From Polyangiaceae bacterium (lineage in GTDB: Bacteria > Myxococcota_A > Polyangia > Polyangiales > Polyangiaceae), in NCBI GenBank assembly GCA_025936115.1, contig JAICTZ010000020.1:62001-126000 (forward strand): a DNA stretch of 64,000 nt, written 5' to 3'. Shown piece by piece: positions 41,501 through 50,579 of this stretch. The position numbers were made by a program, and so were the translations under genes. Within the stretch, counting starts at the first letter, position 1. Every line of letters begins with the position of its first letter. The notes under the pieces are model-generated. The model had not been told where the DNA came from and ran no database searches. It saw only the letters and a program-made list of their open reading frames with translations.

Positions 41501-41909
41501 GTTGGCACCTACCTAAGTCGCGGAGCGACCCGATTCGGGTCCAGTCACGACGTGAGCAAAACTAACATCGACCCTGCACTCAGACCAGTCGCCTTTCCCT
41601 GTCGCGATCAGGCTTTTTTCGTGAGTCTCTCAGCAGATTGAAAAGATCGCGCGCGTCACGTGTGCTTTCTCACCCCAAATGCTGCTGTGCATTCGAGATA
41701 CGGACATAGAATCCGAGATGCGGGCATAGAGAGGCATGCGGGGCGCGTCTGCGTGGCGGCGCGCCCGGCGCAGTTCGCCCCGGGGGGTCGCGACCTCGCC
41801 CTAGTCCGGCGCAGCCGGCTGCTCTGCAACGACGCGTTTTCGCCCGAAATTCGCGCAGGAACGGCGCACCCCTGTGTCAGGCGTGGCTTTTGCGCTATCA
41901 ACCGCCCCC
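41501..41909. other. Intergenic region of about 400 bp
   Basis: No gene is supported here. It holds an AT-richer patch near 41610-41650 (with a T6 run at 41615), and an imperfect direct repeat of about 17 bp with a 20-bp period (CGAGATACGGACATAGA at 41694 and CGAGATGCGGGCATAGA at 41714), one possible operator. It must contain the promoters for the diverging genes at 41500 and 41910. Confidence 0.55.
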
Positions 41910-42608
41910 ATGGAAAGTACGGAGACGGAAGAGAGGCGGCGCGGCGCCAAGCGCTCCTCCGACGACGAGGACAGACCACGCCGTCGCGACAGTGAGGCGG
42001 CTCGCAAAAAGCGCCGCGTGCAAGAAGAGCCGACGCCCGTCGTGAGCGGTCGCTTCCTCACCGCCGCCGTCATCGTGCTCGGCCTCACCGTGCTCCCCAT
42101 GTCGAACCTCGGCTCCATGTTCGAGCCCAAGGATCCGACGATCCCGAAACCGAACACGTGGACCGTCGGTTCGAAGGCGACCGTGGCGATCACGCTGATC
42201 ACAGCGGACTACAACAAGCTCTTCTGCGCGCACGACAAGGAGTTCTCCGGCTACCACTGTGGCTTCAAGACGGAGAACGAGCCGTGGCCGCGCGACCCGA
42301 GCGCGCCGCTCGACGACAACAAGGCGAAGGTCATCCAGCCGTACCGCACCTGGCTCGACAACCAACTCGTGCTCGTCGCGGGGCTCTGGGCTCAACCGGC
42401 CGTGGCGACGCGTCTACACCGCGAACCGGCCGGCGGCGTCGAAGAGGACAAGCTCGCGCGTTTCGTCGTCGAGTGTCAGGTCTCGTTCATCGGCAAAATG
42501 GACGGCGTGAAGCTCCGCTGGGGCCCCGGGCAATGGACGAACCCGGACATGAACCCGATGCTCGCCAAGCCCGAGTCCTGCAAGATCATCGAAGCAGAAG
42601 CGCCGTAA
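41910..42608 (+). CDS. Hypothetical membrane-anchored protein
   Basis: 232 residues from ATG 41910. A highly charged cytosolic N terminus (EERRRGAKRSSDDEDRPRRR) is followed by one helix (residues about 50-70, FLTAAVIVLGLTVLPMSNLG), then a soluble domain of about 160 residues. This includes TWTVGSKATVAITLITADYN, a CAHDKEFSGYHCGF pair of Cys, and a C-terminal Cys. The DKEFSGYHC region and the overall layout recur in myxobacterial hypotheticals; no function is known. pgpA follows after 37 bp. Confidence 0.7.
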   Translation: MESTETEERRRGAKRSSDDEDRPRRRDSEAARKKRRVQEEPTPVVSGRFLTAAVIVLGLTVLPMSNLGSMFEPKDPTIPKPNTWTVGSKATVAITLITADYNKLFCAHDKEFSGYHCGFKTENEPWPRDPSAPLDDNKAKVIQPYRTWLDNQLVLVAGLWAQPAVATRLHREPAGGVEEDKLARFVVECQVSFIGKMDGVKLRWGPGQWTNPDMNPMLAKPESCKIIEAEAP

Positions 42609-42645
42609 GCGCCGCCTCGACGTTGTCGCAAGCACGGAATCACTC

Positions 42646-43104
42646 GTGAACCTCGCGCGGCTCGTCGCCACCTGGTTCGGTTGCGGTTACTCGAAAATCG
42701 CGCCCGGGACGGTGGGGACGCTCGGCACGCTGCCGCTCGCGTACGTGCTCCACACGCTCGGGCTCGTGCCGTACTGGTGCGGGACGCTCGCGGTCACCGC
42801 GCTCGGCGTGTGGGCGAGCACGCGCGTGGCGGACGAGCTCGGCGTGGAGGACCCGCAGTGCGTCGTCGTCGACGAAGTGAGCGGGACGCTCATCGCGATT
42901 GGCCTCGGCAGCGGCCTTGCGTGGCGCGGCGATGTCGTCGTGGCGCTCGTCGCCGTCGCGCTGTTTCGGCTGTTCGACATCTGGAAACCCGGGCCAATCG
43001 ACAGCGTGCAGTCGCTGCCCAAGGGCTGGGGCATCATGGCCGACGACGTCCTCGCCGGGATCGCGGCCGGCCTGATCGCCGACGCCGTGTCGCCGTGGGT
43101 CTGA
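42646..43104 (+). CDS. pgpA: Phosphatidylglycerophosphatase A
   Basis: 152 residues from GTG 42646. The family signature is clear: FGCGYSKIAPGTVGTLGTLP, VVVDEVSGTLIA (catalytic acidic residues), LFRLFDIWKPGPI and the C-terminal GWGIMADDVLAGI. Four hydrophobic stretches anchor it in the inner membrane. It removes phosphate from phosphatidylglycerophosphate to form phosphatidylglycerol. Length is normal. It converges on the SUMF1-like gene, 13 bp away. Confidence 0.95.
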   Translation: MNLARLVATWFGCGYSKIAPGTVGTLGTLPLAYVLHTLGLVPYWCGTLAVTALGVWASTRVADELGVEDPQCVVVDEVSGTLIAIGLGSGLAWRGDVVVALVAVALFRLFDIWKPGPIDSVQSLPKGWGIMADDVLAGIAAGLIADAVSPWV

Positions 43105-43117
43105 GCGCGAGCCGCGC

Positions 43118-44266
43118 TCAGCGGTAATCCTTCGCCGAGGGACCGAGCAGGGTGCCGCACATGGTCTTGCAGAGGATGTCTTTGGGCGAGCAGGTGCACT
43201 TGCCTTCGTCTTTGAGCTCGAGCTTGTGCTTCATGTCGGCGAGCGTGAAGCCCGCGTCCCTTTCGACGCGCTCGAGCGTCCAATGCTTCTCGATTTGCTG
43301 CGGCGTCCGAAAATCCGTGGGCTCGCCGTCGGGCTCGGAACAGCAGCGGAAGCCCAGGAAGTAGTAATAGAAGCCCTCGTCGTGCGTGTAGATCTTGGGC
43401 CGGCACTGATTGCGCACGCCTTTGTACCAAGGGCCCCCGGTGTGCACGCTGTCGAATTTGCCGCGAAAATCCGTGCGGTGATACGACTCGCTCGCGACGA
43501 CCTCGTCGACGTTGCCGGGCAGATCCGCGACGCCGTACTCGCTCGTGCAGCCCGGTTGACTGCCGTTACGCACGCCCTTCCAGAGTCGCGCGAGCTCCTC
43601 CGGATCGCGCGCGGCGACTTTCTTCATGTCGGGGCCGTCCCATTCGACATCGCCTAGGCATTTGTTCGTGTCGCGCACGTAGCCGTAGGGAAACGGCAAG
43701 TAGCGCGGCCCTTCGCAGGCCATGGTCCATTCCGACTCGGTGCAGAGACGTTTGCCGACGGCGGCGCACTTGAGCTCCGCTTGATGGAAGCGATTCATGA
43801 CCTCGGGGCGCGCGCCCTTTTGATTCGGCCACGTGTACATATCCATGCAGAAGCGCTTCTTCTGTTTGTCACCGACGCAACGCGACCACGGCTCGAATTC
43901 TTCGCAGATGAGCTTACGGTTGCTCTTGTCGTACCAGCTCGATTTGCATTTGTTTTCCACGTCGGTGCAGTAATCACCGTCAACGAGCACCATGCCCTCG
44001 GGACAAGCGTCTGGACCTGCGTCGACGGGCGCCGCGCTTGCCGCGGGTGGCGTGCTCGCCTTCGGAGCGCGCGTCGAGCTCGCGGGTGGCGCGCTGCGTG
44101 CGAGCAGGTCCGCCGGTGCGTTCGGTGCGTTCCTCGCCGACACGCCCCCACCTTCGCTCGCAAGGGTCTGCGTCGCGCGCGCTGGCTCGGACGTGACGGG
44201 AGGATTCCGTGACGCCGAACACGCCATGGAAAAAAGAACTGTCGCACTCGAAAAAAACCTGGCCAT
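43118..44266 (-). CDS. Second SUMF1-like exported protein
   Basis: 382 residues from ATG 44266. A signal (FFSSATVLFSMACS) and a long Ala/Pro/Ser linker to about residue 85 are followed by a SUMF1/FGE-type domain rich in Cys (CPEGMVLVDGDYCTDVENKC, GKRLCTESEWTMACEG, YYYFLGFRCC). It shares RLCTE-EW-ACxGP and GFRCC with the protein at 13180-14355. Several extra Cys pairs, including CTCSPKDILCKTMCG at the C terminus, suggest disulfides. Catalysis as a formylglycine enzyme is doubtful. Confidence 0.82.
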   Translation of the reverse strand: MARFFSSATVLFSMACSASRNPPVTSEPARATQTLASEGGGVSARNAPNAPADLLARSAPPASSTRAPKASTPPAASAAPVDAGPDACPEGMVLVDGDYCTDVENKCKSSWYDKSNRKLICEEFEPWSRCVGDKQKKRFCMDMYTWPNQKGARPEVMNRFHQAELKCAAVGKRLCTESEWTMACEGPRYLPFPYGYVRDTNKCLGDVEWDGPDMKKVAARDPEELARLWKGVRNGSQPGCTSEYGVADLPGNVDEVVASESYHRTDFRGKFDSVHTGGPWYKGVRNQCRPKIYTHDEGFYYYFLGFRCCSEPDGEPTDFRTPQQIEKHWTLERVERDAGFTLADMKHKLELKDEGKCTCSPKDILCKTMCGTLLGPSAKDYR

Positions 44267-44393
44267 TCGCTCGGCATCCTTTAAGGCCTGTGGCAGACTC
44301 CGTCTAGTACTCGAGGGCCGCGCGACCAAGCGAAGCTCCCGTATCACGCCCACGTTGGCAGTCTTGGAAGGAAATAGCGGCACCCAAGTTCTC

Positions 44394-45050
44394 GTGCGCG
44401 TCGGAATCGTGGGCGACGTGCATGCCGAGGACGAAGCACTCGAGCTCGTGCTCGACGCCTTCAAAGGGCAGAGCCTCGACGCCGTACTCTGCGTCGGGGA
44501 CATCGCCGACGGCGCGGGCGACGTGAATCGCTGCTGCGCCCTGCTCGAGGAGCGCAACGTGCAGACGGTCATCGGTAATCACGACCGCTGGCTCCTGGCC
44601 GGGGAAAAGCGCGACCTACCCTCCGCGACCCAGCTCAAGACCCTCAACGTGAGGAGCCGCGCGTTTCTCGACTCCTTGCCGATCACGCGCAGCTTCGTCA
44701 CCCCCGCCGGCAACCTGCAACTCTGCCACGGCATCGGCGACGACGACCTCGCGTGCGTCAAGCCCGACCATTTACGCCACGATCTCGAGCGCAACGACGC
44801 GCTCAGACGCGTGCTCGCGAGCCTTCGCTGCGACTGGATGGTGAACGGCCACACCCACCGCGCCATGGTGCGCCGCGTCCGCCACCTCACCATCATCAAC
44901 GCGGGCACGCTGCACCGCGACCATGAGCGCCGCGCCTGCATCCTCGACTTCGACCGCCGCAGCGCCACGCTCTTCGACGTGCTCCCCACGGGCCTGCAGG
45001 AAGACGAACGCCTGACGTTGCCGGACGTCGATGAGTGGAGCCGGGTTTAG
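44394..45050 (+). CDS. Metallophosphoesterase
   Basis: About 218 residues from GTG 44394 (upstream TTG codons are possible). All calcineurin-like metal motifs are present: GDVHAED, GDIADG, GNHDRW, CHGIGDDD and NGHTHR. This is the compact YfcE/ApaH-like layout, with no signal peptide. Substrates may be cyclic nucleotides, dinucleoside polyphosphates or phosphoproteins. It is divergent from the second SUMF1-like gene. Confidence 0.9.
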   Translation: MRVGIVGDVHAEDEALELVLDAFKGQSLDAVLCVGDIADGAGDVNRCCALLEERNVQTVIGNHDRWLLAGEKRDLPSATQLKTLNVRSRAFLDSLPITRSFVTPAGNLQLCHGIGDDDLACVKPDHLRHDLERNDALRRVLASLRCDWMVNGHTHRAMVRRVRHLTIINAGTLHRDHERRACILDFDRRSATLFDVLPTGLQEDERLTLPDVDEWSRV

Positions 45051-45378
45051 TCGCGAGCGGCGAGTCCCTAGGCTCGAGTTCGTGAGTCTCGGCGGGAAAG
45101 ATCACGATCCTCAGGGAAGCCGAAAACATGCGCGAGAACCGGCAAGGCCGGCGCATTGTAGCTGGCCGGTCGGCCCCGGCGCCGCGCTCGTGTGAGGCGA
45201 TGGGAAACCCTTCCACGGACTTTTGGGGTTGATGGGAAGCACGGCGACCGCGCTCAACGTCCAGCGTCCGTTGCCGATCACTGACCCACGCCGCACAGGT
45301 GCTCGCCGGTTTCTTCACGTAGTTCCTGGTCACTCGTGCCGATCGCGATCTGCTCCTCCAAGATCGCCCAAACTCGAG
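45051..45378. other. Intergenic region of about 330 bp with no clear gene
   Basis: Frames on the minus strand (for example ending in VWAILEEQIAIG) are not supported by start, codon use or known family. The stretch at 45341-45370 matches 5759-5788 at 24 of 30 bases, in the other large gap between operons. It may hold promoters, an mRNA 3' end of recD, or a short dispersed element. Confidence 0.45.
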
Positions 45379-47274
45379 CTAGGGCGCGTTCCACAAGCGA
45401 TCGCTGAGGCCGGAAGCTCGTTCCACGCGCGTATTGACGGCATGGCGCAGCATGGCTTCGCTGCCGAGGATCGTGACGCGCTCCCGAGCGCGCGTGATGG
45501 CGGTGTAGACGAGCTCGCGCGTGAGGATCGGGGACGGACGCTCGGGCAAGACGAAGACGATCTCGGCGAACTCGGAGCCTTGCGACTTGTGGACGCTCAG
45601 GGCGAAGGCCGTGTCGTGCTGCGGCAGGCGCGCGGGCGAAAGGTCGCGCAGCGTGCCGGCGGCGTCGCCGCGAAACCAGGCGCGGCGCGGGGTATCCGAC
45701 GAGCGCGAGGCAATGAGACCCACGTCGCCGTTGTAAAGGCCGGTGTCGTAGTCGTTGGCGACGACGATGACGGGGCGGCCTTCGTAGAACGCGCCGCGCG
45801 GCTCGAGACGCTCGCAACGGCCGAGCTCGGCGGCCACGAAGGCGTTGAGGCCTGCGACGCCAAAAGGACCGCGGCGGTGCGCGGCGAGCACGCGAAAGCG
45901 ATCGAGACGCGCCAAGCGCTCTTCGACGCTGCCTTCGCGCAGATCCCCGAGGCGATCGGTGACGAGCGGGCCGAGCTTCTCCTCTAGCGCGCGCCGGTCG
46001 GCGACGGGGACGAGCGAGACGCTGCCGCGGCGCGCGAGCACGTCGAGCGCCGCGGCGGCGTCACCTGCGTTCACGGCGCGGGCGAGCGCTGCGATACCCC
46101 CGTCGTCGTCGAAGCGGTGGCTTTCCGTGAGGTGCACCATGCCGTCGTGCAGACCGGGCTGCCGGCGATGCAGCGCCTCCGGTAGCCGCATGCCCGCGAA
46201 ATCCGCGAGCTCGCGCGCGAGGCTCTGCGAGACGCCCTGGCCCGCCCCCGTGTAAATGTCCGAGAGAATCGCGCCGGCCTCGACGGAGGCGAGCTGATCC
46301 TTGTCGCCGAGCAGGAGCAGTCGCGCGTCCGGGTGCACCGCGGTCGCGAGTTTCGTCATCAAGGCGAGGTCGACCATCGACGCTTCGTCGACGACGACGA
46401 CGTCGGCGGGCAGCGGATGTCGGGCGTCGTGACGAAAGCGCGTGGGCTGTGAGACGCGGTAACCGAGCGCGCGGTGCAGCGTCGAGGCTTGCGTCGGGAT
46501 CGCGAGCTTCGCGGGGTCGACGTCGAGGCGCGCCAGGTTGTCGCGAATGGCGTCACCGAGGCGCTGGGCGGCCTTGCCGGTCGGCGCCGTGAGCAAGATG
46601 CGATACGGCGCGCGTCCCTGCGCGATGGCTTGCTCCTGCAAGAGCACGAGCGCCTTGGCGACGGTGTACGTCTTGCCGGTGCCCGGGCCGCCCGAGATGA
46701 CGGTGAGCCGGCGGCGCAAGAAGACGAGAGCCGCGACGCGCTGTAACGCGCCACGCGTGTCGGCGCGCGGAAAGAGCCGTTCGAGACTTTTCGCGAGCGC
46801 TATGGGCTCGAGCGGCTCGGCGACGGGCGCCTCACGGGCGCGAAGCGCGGCGGCGAGCCGCGACTCGTAGTCGAAATAGCGAAAAAGGTAGAGCCTACCG
46901 CGCGCGTCGAGCACGAGCGGGCGCGCGTCTTCAGCGCTCTCCGCCGTGCACACGAGCTTGCTCGCGCGCAACTCCGCGAGCCACGCCTCGCCGGGCGGCA
47001 AACGCAGCTCGACGACTTCGGGCGTCTCCGGATCGGCAAAGCTCCGCTCCGCGAGCCGCGCGATATCGACGCAGGTGTGACCCGCCTGCACGCCCGCGCT
47101 CGCGAACGCCGCGGCGAGCAGCACCGCCGCGGAGCTCTCTTTCGCGATCTCCCCGAGCGACAGCGCGAGCTCGCGATCGAACAGCGAAAGCGCACCGAGC
47201 TCGACGAGACGGTCGAGCGTCGCGAGCTCGGGGCTCGGTACGGCGCCGGAGGGCGCGGACGGCTGCGTCGTCAC
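45379..47274 (-). CDS. recD: Exodeoxyribonuclease V alpha subunit RecD
   Basis: 631 residues. Superfamily 1B helicase: Walker A GGPGTGKTYT (about residues 193-202), VVVDEASMVDLALMTKL (motif II), LLLGDKDQLASVEAG, and the C-terminal ALSVHKSQGSEFAEIVFVL plus VYTAITRARERV. It is the 5'-3' motor of RecBCD. GTG start overlaps the recB stop (GTGA). Downstream, 330 bp without a gene. Confidence 0.96.
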   Translation of the reverse strand: MTTQPSAPSGAVPSPELATLDRLVELGALSLFDRELALSLGEIAKESSAAVLLAAAFASAGVQAGHTCVDIARLAERSFADPETPEVVELRLPPGEAWLAELRASKLVCTAESAEDARPLVLDARGRLYLFRYFDYESRLAAALRAREAPVAEPLEPIALAKSLERLFPRADTRGALQRVAALVFLRRRLTVISGGPGTGKTYTVAKALVLLQEQAIAQGRAPYRILLTAPTGKAAQRLGDAIRDNLARLDVDPAKLAIPTQASTLHRALGYRVSQPTRFRHDARHPLPADVVVVDEASMVDLALMTKLATAVHPDARLLLLGDKDQLASVEAGAILSDIYTGAGQGVSQSLARELADFAGMRLPEALHRRQPGLHDGMVHLTESHRFDDDGGIAALARAVNAGDAAAALDVLARRGSVSLVPVADRRALEEKLGPLVTDRLGDLREGSVEERLARLDRFRVLAAHRRGPFGVAGLNAFVAAELGRCERLEPRGAFYEGRPVIVVANDYDTGLYNGDVGLIASRSSDTPRRAWFRGDAAGTLRDLSPARLPQHDTAFALSVHKSQGSEFAEIVFVLPERPSPILTRELVYTAITRARERVTILGSEAMLRHAVNTRVERASGLSDRLWNAP

Positions 47275-50200
47275 GCCCGAGCTCCGTCGAGGACGGCGCC
47301 GAGCGCCGCGAGCCGCGCCGCGGGCGGCTTCTCGAAGAAGACGCCCGTGCGGTGCCCTGGTTTCATGCCTTTGACGAACAGGTAGAGCACGCCGCCGAAA
47401 TCACGGTCGTAGTCGTAAGCGGGCTCGACGCGAGCGAGGAAGCGATTCACCGCCAGCGTGTACAGGTGATATTGGAGGTAATAGTGCGAGTCGGCCATCT
47501 CCCGCGTCATGCGTGACACGTCGTAATCGCCCACGTAATCGCCGAGATGATTCGTCTTGTAGTCGACGACGTACCAGCGCCCGTCGTGACGGAACACGAG
47601 ATCGATATAGCCCTTCAAGAAGCCGCGCAGTGATTCGAAGCCGAGCTGCTTCACGCGCTCGGCGTAACGCTTCGGCACGGCGTCGCTCGGGTGGGCGGAG
47701 AAGACGGCACCGAGCCGTTCGACGTCGAGCGGCGCCTTCGCGCCGCTTTGCGCCACCGGAACGCGGAATTCGAGCTCGCTGAAGCGACGCTCGCGCGGCA
47801 CGTCGGCGAGCCGGAAGCGAAACGGCGAGAGCTCGGCTTCGAGCGCGTCGAGCACCGCGCTCACCGCATCCCCGAGCAAGCGATCGCGCTCGCTCGCCGA
47901 GACCTCGCGTTCGAACCCGAAGCTCTCGAATTTTTGGCTCGCGACCTCGAGTACGTCCTCGGCGCTCGCGCTGGCAAAGTCGATGTCCTCGAAGATTTCG
48001 TGAAAGAAATTACCGGCGCGCGCGCCGCGCGGAAAATCCGCGAGCACGATGGGCTCCGGCGCGCCCGCGTCGAGCTCCCCGTCGGCAAGCGTGAGCGCGC
48101 CGGCGGCCGGCTCTTCGTCGTGGTCGCGTGCGAACTCTTCCGCGACGGGCGGCTGGTCGGCGAGCGTTTCGTGCGCATCGCGCGTGAGCCCCGTGAAGCT
48201 CTCCGTACGCTCGAACAGGCGAATCGGGACCTCGACGACGCGCGCCTTGAGCTCGGCCGCGTCGGCCGTCGCACGCGACAGCGCCGGCGCACCCTGCCGC
48301 GCCGATACGCGCCGATACGCGACCGCTCCGCCCGAGCCCGCAGCGAGGGCCGCCAGTGACCGCGCCACTTCGCTGTCGCTCACCTTGTCGAGCCGGCTAA
48401 TCTTGATCTCCCCGCCGTACAGGTACGTGGGATCCGGGTGCAAAATGAAGCCGAACGCCGACGTGCCGCAGCGGTACACGATGGTCCAGAGCAGCGTGCA
48501 GCGGTGTCTCGCGCGCGTGAGCGCGACGTACGCGACGCGCACCTCCTCCGCCACGGCTTCGCGCTTGGCGATCGTGATGTGGTCGTCCCGCCGCTGCTTG
48601 TCGGTGTCCACGTCGAGCTGGGCGACGCCGTTTTCGTGAAAGAGCCGTGGCACGCCCACCGTGTTCGAGACGGGCATCACCGACCAGAGGTAGGGGCAAT
48701 ACACGACGTTGAACTCGAGCCCCTTCGACTTGTGGATCGTGAGCACGCGCACGGCGTCGCTGTCGCTCTCGAGCCGGATCTCGCTGTGCTCGCCGCGGTT
48801 CGAATCGTCGCGCCGCTGTTCGCGCAGCCAATCGAGCAGCGCCGCGGGACCGAGCCGCCGTTCGCCCGCCGCCCGCTCGAGCAGCTCGCCGAGGTGGAGG
48901 ACGTTCGTGAGCCGCCGCTCGCCGCCCTGGCGCGACAGCAGCCGATCGGCCGCCTTCACGTCGCGCAAGAGCTGGCGGAACATGCGTAAAAAGCCGCGCT
49001 CCGACCAGAGCGACTGCCAGCGTTGAAAGCGCTCGAGCCACTGCTCGAGCCGTTCGGGCTCGTCCTCGAGCCGGTCGATGGCGTCGCCGCGCTCGCCGAT
49101 GAGCACGGTCGAGAGCGCGCGTTTGCGCGCCGCGCTGCTGCCCGGATCGAGCACGCCGTCGAGCACGCGTTCGAGATCGAGCGCTTCCTCCGACGTCCAG
49201 ACGCTCTTGTCGTTGATCACGACCGAGTTGATGCCGAGGTCGCGCAGGGCGTCCTGCACGTCGAAGCATTGCTTGTTGTTGCGCGTGAGCACGGCAACGT
49301 CCGAAGCGCGCACGGGACGCCCTTCGATCGTCGCGCCGCCCGCGAGCAGGCGCGCGATCTCGGCTGCGACGACGCGCGGCGCTTGGTGCTCCGCGTTCGC
49401 GCGCGGCAGCGCCACCTCGGGCTTTTCGCGCTCGAGCTGCAAAATTTCGAGCGCGGCGTGGCCCGAGGCGGTCGGCGCGAAGAACGCGTCCGTGACGCCC
49501 GGTCGCGGCTCGATGCGCGGGTGCTGGATCTCGGGGAAGACGAAGGTGTGCTCTGGACAGAACAGCGTGTTGACCGCCGTGACCAGCCCGGGATCGGAGC
49601 GCCAATTCACGTGCATCGTCGCGCGCCGCGCGCGACCGGCCGCCGCGAGGTAGGTGAACACGTCGGCGCCTCGAAAGCCGTAAATGGCTTGCTTCGGATC
49701 CCCAATCAAAAACAAGGGTAGTCCGCCGCCCGCGAACACGCGTTCGACGATTTCGTACTGCACGGGATCGGTATCCTGGAATTCGTCGACGAGCGCTGCT
49801 TTGAAGCGTGACCTGAGGCTCGCCGCCACGTCCGCGCCCCCCTGCCCCGCGAGCGCAGTGGCGACCCGTCCGAGCAAATCGTCGAAGCCGAAGACCTTCT
49901 GCCGTTCTTTGCGCGCGTCGAGCTCGGCGCGCGCGTATTGCACGAAGTCGCGATCGAGCTCCATCAGCGGGTCCATCGGATCCGGCACGAGGCGCGCGCG
50001 TGGATGACGTCGCACCTCACGCAAGAGGGCGCGCAGGCGCGGTAGCGGCGGGTCGGGGATGAGATCGAAGAGCTCGGGCAGCTCCGCCACATAGCGGTGC
50101 CAGAAGTCGTAGATCACGTCTTCGTCGAGCTCCTCGAGGTCCTTGGCGAGCTCGGCGCCGTAGGGGACGCCCGCGCGCAGGGCGTGGTCGTGAAGCACGC

Positions 50201-50579
50201 GGTGACAGAAGCCGTGGATGGTCGTGATGGGCGCTTCGTCGAGCTCGGCAACCGCGCGCTTGAGGCGCTCGAGGCTCGCTGGGTCACGCTGCCGCTCGCA
50301 GATACGCAGCAAATCCGGGTCGGCCGTCGCCGCCGACGCCGCGTTGCCGGAAAGCACCTCGAGCGCCTGGTGCAGGCGGCGCCTGATACGCACGCGGAGC
50401 TCAGCCGTGGCGGCTTCCGTGAAGGTCATCACCAGGATCTCGGCGGGCGCGAGCTCGCGCTCGAGGATGAGGCGCAAGACGAGGAGCGTGATGGCGTGCG
50501 TCTTGCCCGTGCCCGCGCTCGCTTCCACGAGCACGCTGCCCCCGAGCTCGAGCGTGACTGGATCGAAACTCTCGCTCAT
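47271..50579 (-). CDS. recB: Exodeoxyribonuclease V beta subunit RecB
   Basis: 1102 residues. UvrD-type helicase with Walker A ASAGTGKTHAI near the N terminus, ALVDEFQDTDPVQYEI, LLVLTIHKSKGLEFNVVYCP-like VRVLTIHKSKGLEFNV and AYVALTRARHR. The C-terminal PD-(D/E)xK nuclease has RWYVVDYKTNHLG. It unwinds 3'-5' and cuts both strands until a recombination signal is met. The ATG overlaps the recC stop (ATGA), and recD overlaps its own stop. Confidence 0.97.
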   Translation of the reverse strand: MSESFDPVTLELGGSVLVEASAGTGKTHAITLLVLRLILERELAPAEILVMTFTEAATAELRVRIRRRLHQALEVLSGNAASAATADPDLLRICERQRDPASLERLKRAVAELDEAPITTIHGFCHRVLHDHALRAGVPYGAELAKDLEELDEDVIYDFWHRYVAELPELFDLIPDPPLPRLRALLREVRRHPRARLVPDPMDPLMELDRDFVQYARAELDARKERQKVFGFDDLLGRVATALAGQGGADVAASLRSRFKAALVDEFQDTDPVQYEIVERVFAGGGLPLFLIGDPKQAIYGFRGADVFTYLAAAGRARRATMHVNWRSDPGLVTAVNTLFCPEHTFVFPEIQHPRIEPRPGVTDAFFAPTASGHAALEILQLEREKPEVALPRANAEHQAPRVVAAEIARLLAGGATIEGRPVRASDVAVLTRNNKQCFDVQDALRDLGINSVVINDKSVWTSEEALDLERVLDGVLDPGSSAARKRALSTVLIGERGDAIDRLEDEPERLEQWLERFQRWQSLWSERGFLRMFRQLLRDVKAADRLLSRQGGERRLTNVLHLGELLERAAGERRLGPAALLDWLREQRRDDSNRGEHSEIRLESDSDAVRVLTIHKSKGLEFNVVYCPYLWSVMPVSNTVGVPRLFHENGVAQLDVDTDKQRRDDHITIAKREAVAEEVRVAYVALTRARHRCTLLWTIVYRCGTSAFGFILHPDPTYLYGGEIKISRLDKVSDSEVARSLAALAAGSGGAVAYRRVSARQGAPALSRATADAAELKARVVEVPIRLFERTESFTGLTRDAHETLADQPPVAEEFARDHDEEPAAGALTLADGELDAGAPEPIVLADFPRGARAGNFFHEIFEDIDFASASAEDVLEVASQKFESFGFEREVSASERDRLLGDAVSAVLDALEAELSPFRFRLADVPRERRFSELEFRVPVAQSGAKAPLDVERLGAVFSAHPSDAVPKRYAERVKQLGFESLRGFLKGYIDLVFRHDGRWYVVDYKTNHLGDYVGDYDVSRMTREMADSHYYLQYHLYTLAVNRFLARVEPAYDYDRDFGGVLYLFVKGMKPGHRTGVFFEKPPAARLAALGAVLDGARA

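Noticed and set aside
41590..41621. Hairpin CCTG/CAGG followed by six T residues on the plus strand
   Set aside because: The stem has only 4 bp and there is no plus-strand gene ending upstream, so a terminator here has nothing to terminate.
44896..45333. Minus-strand frame overlapping the metallophosphoesterase end
   Set aside because: No motif, no ribosome site, and it runs antisense to a well-supported gene.
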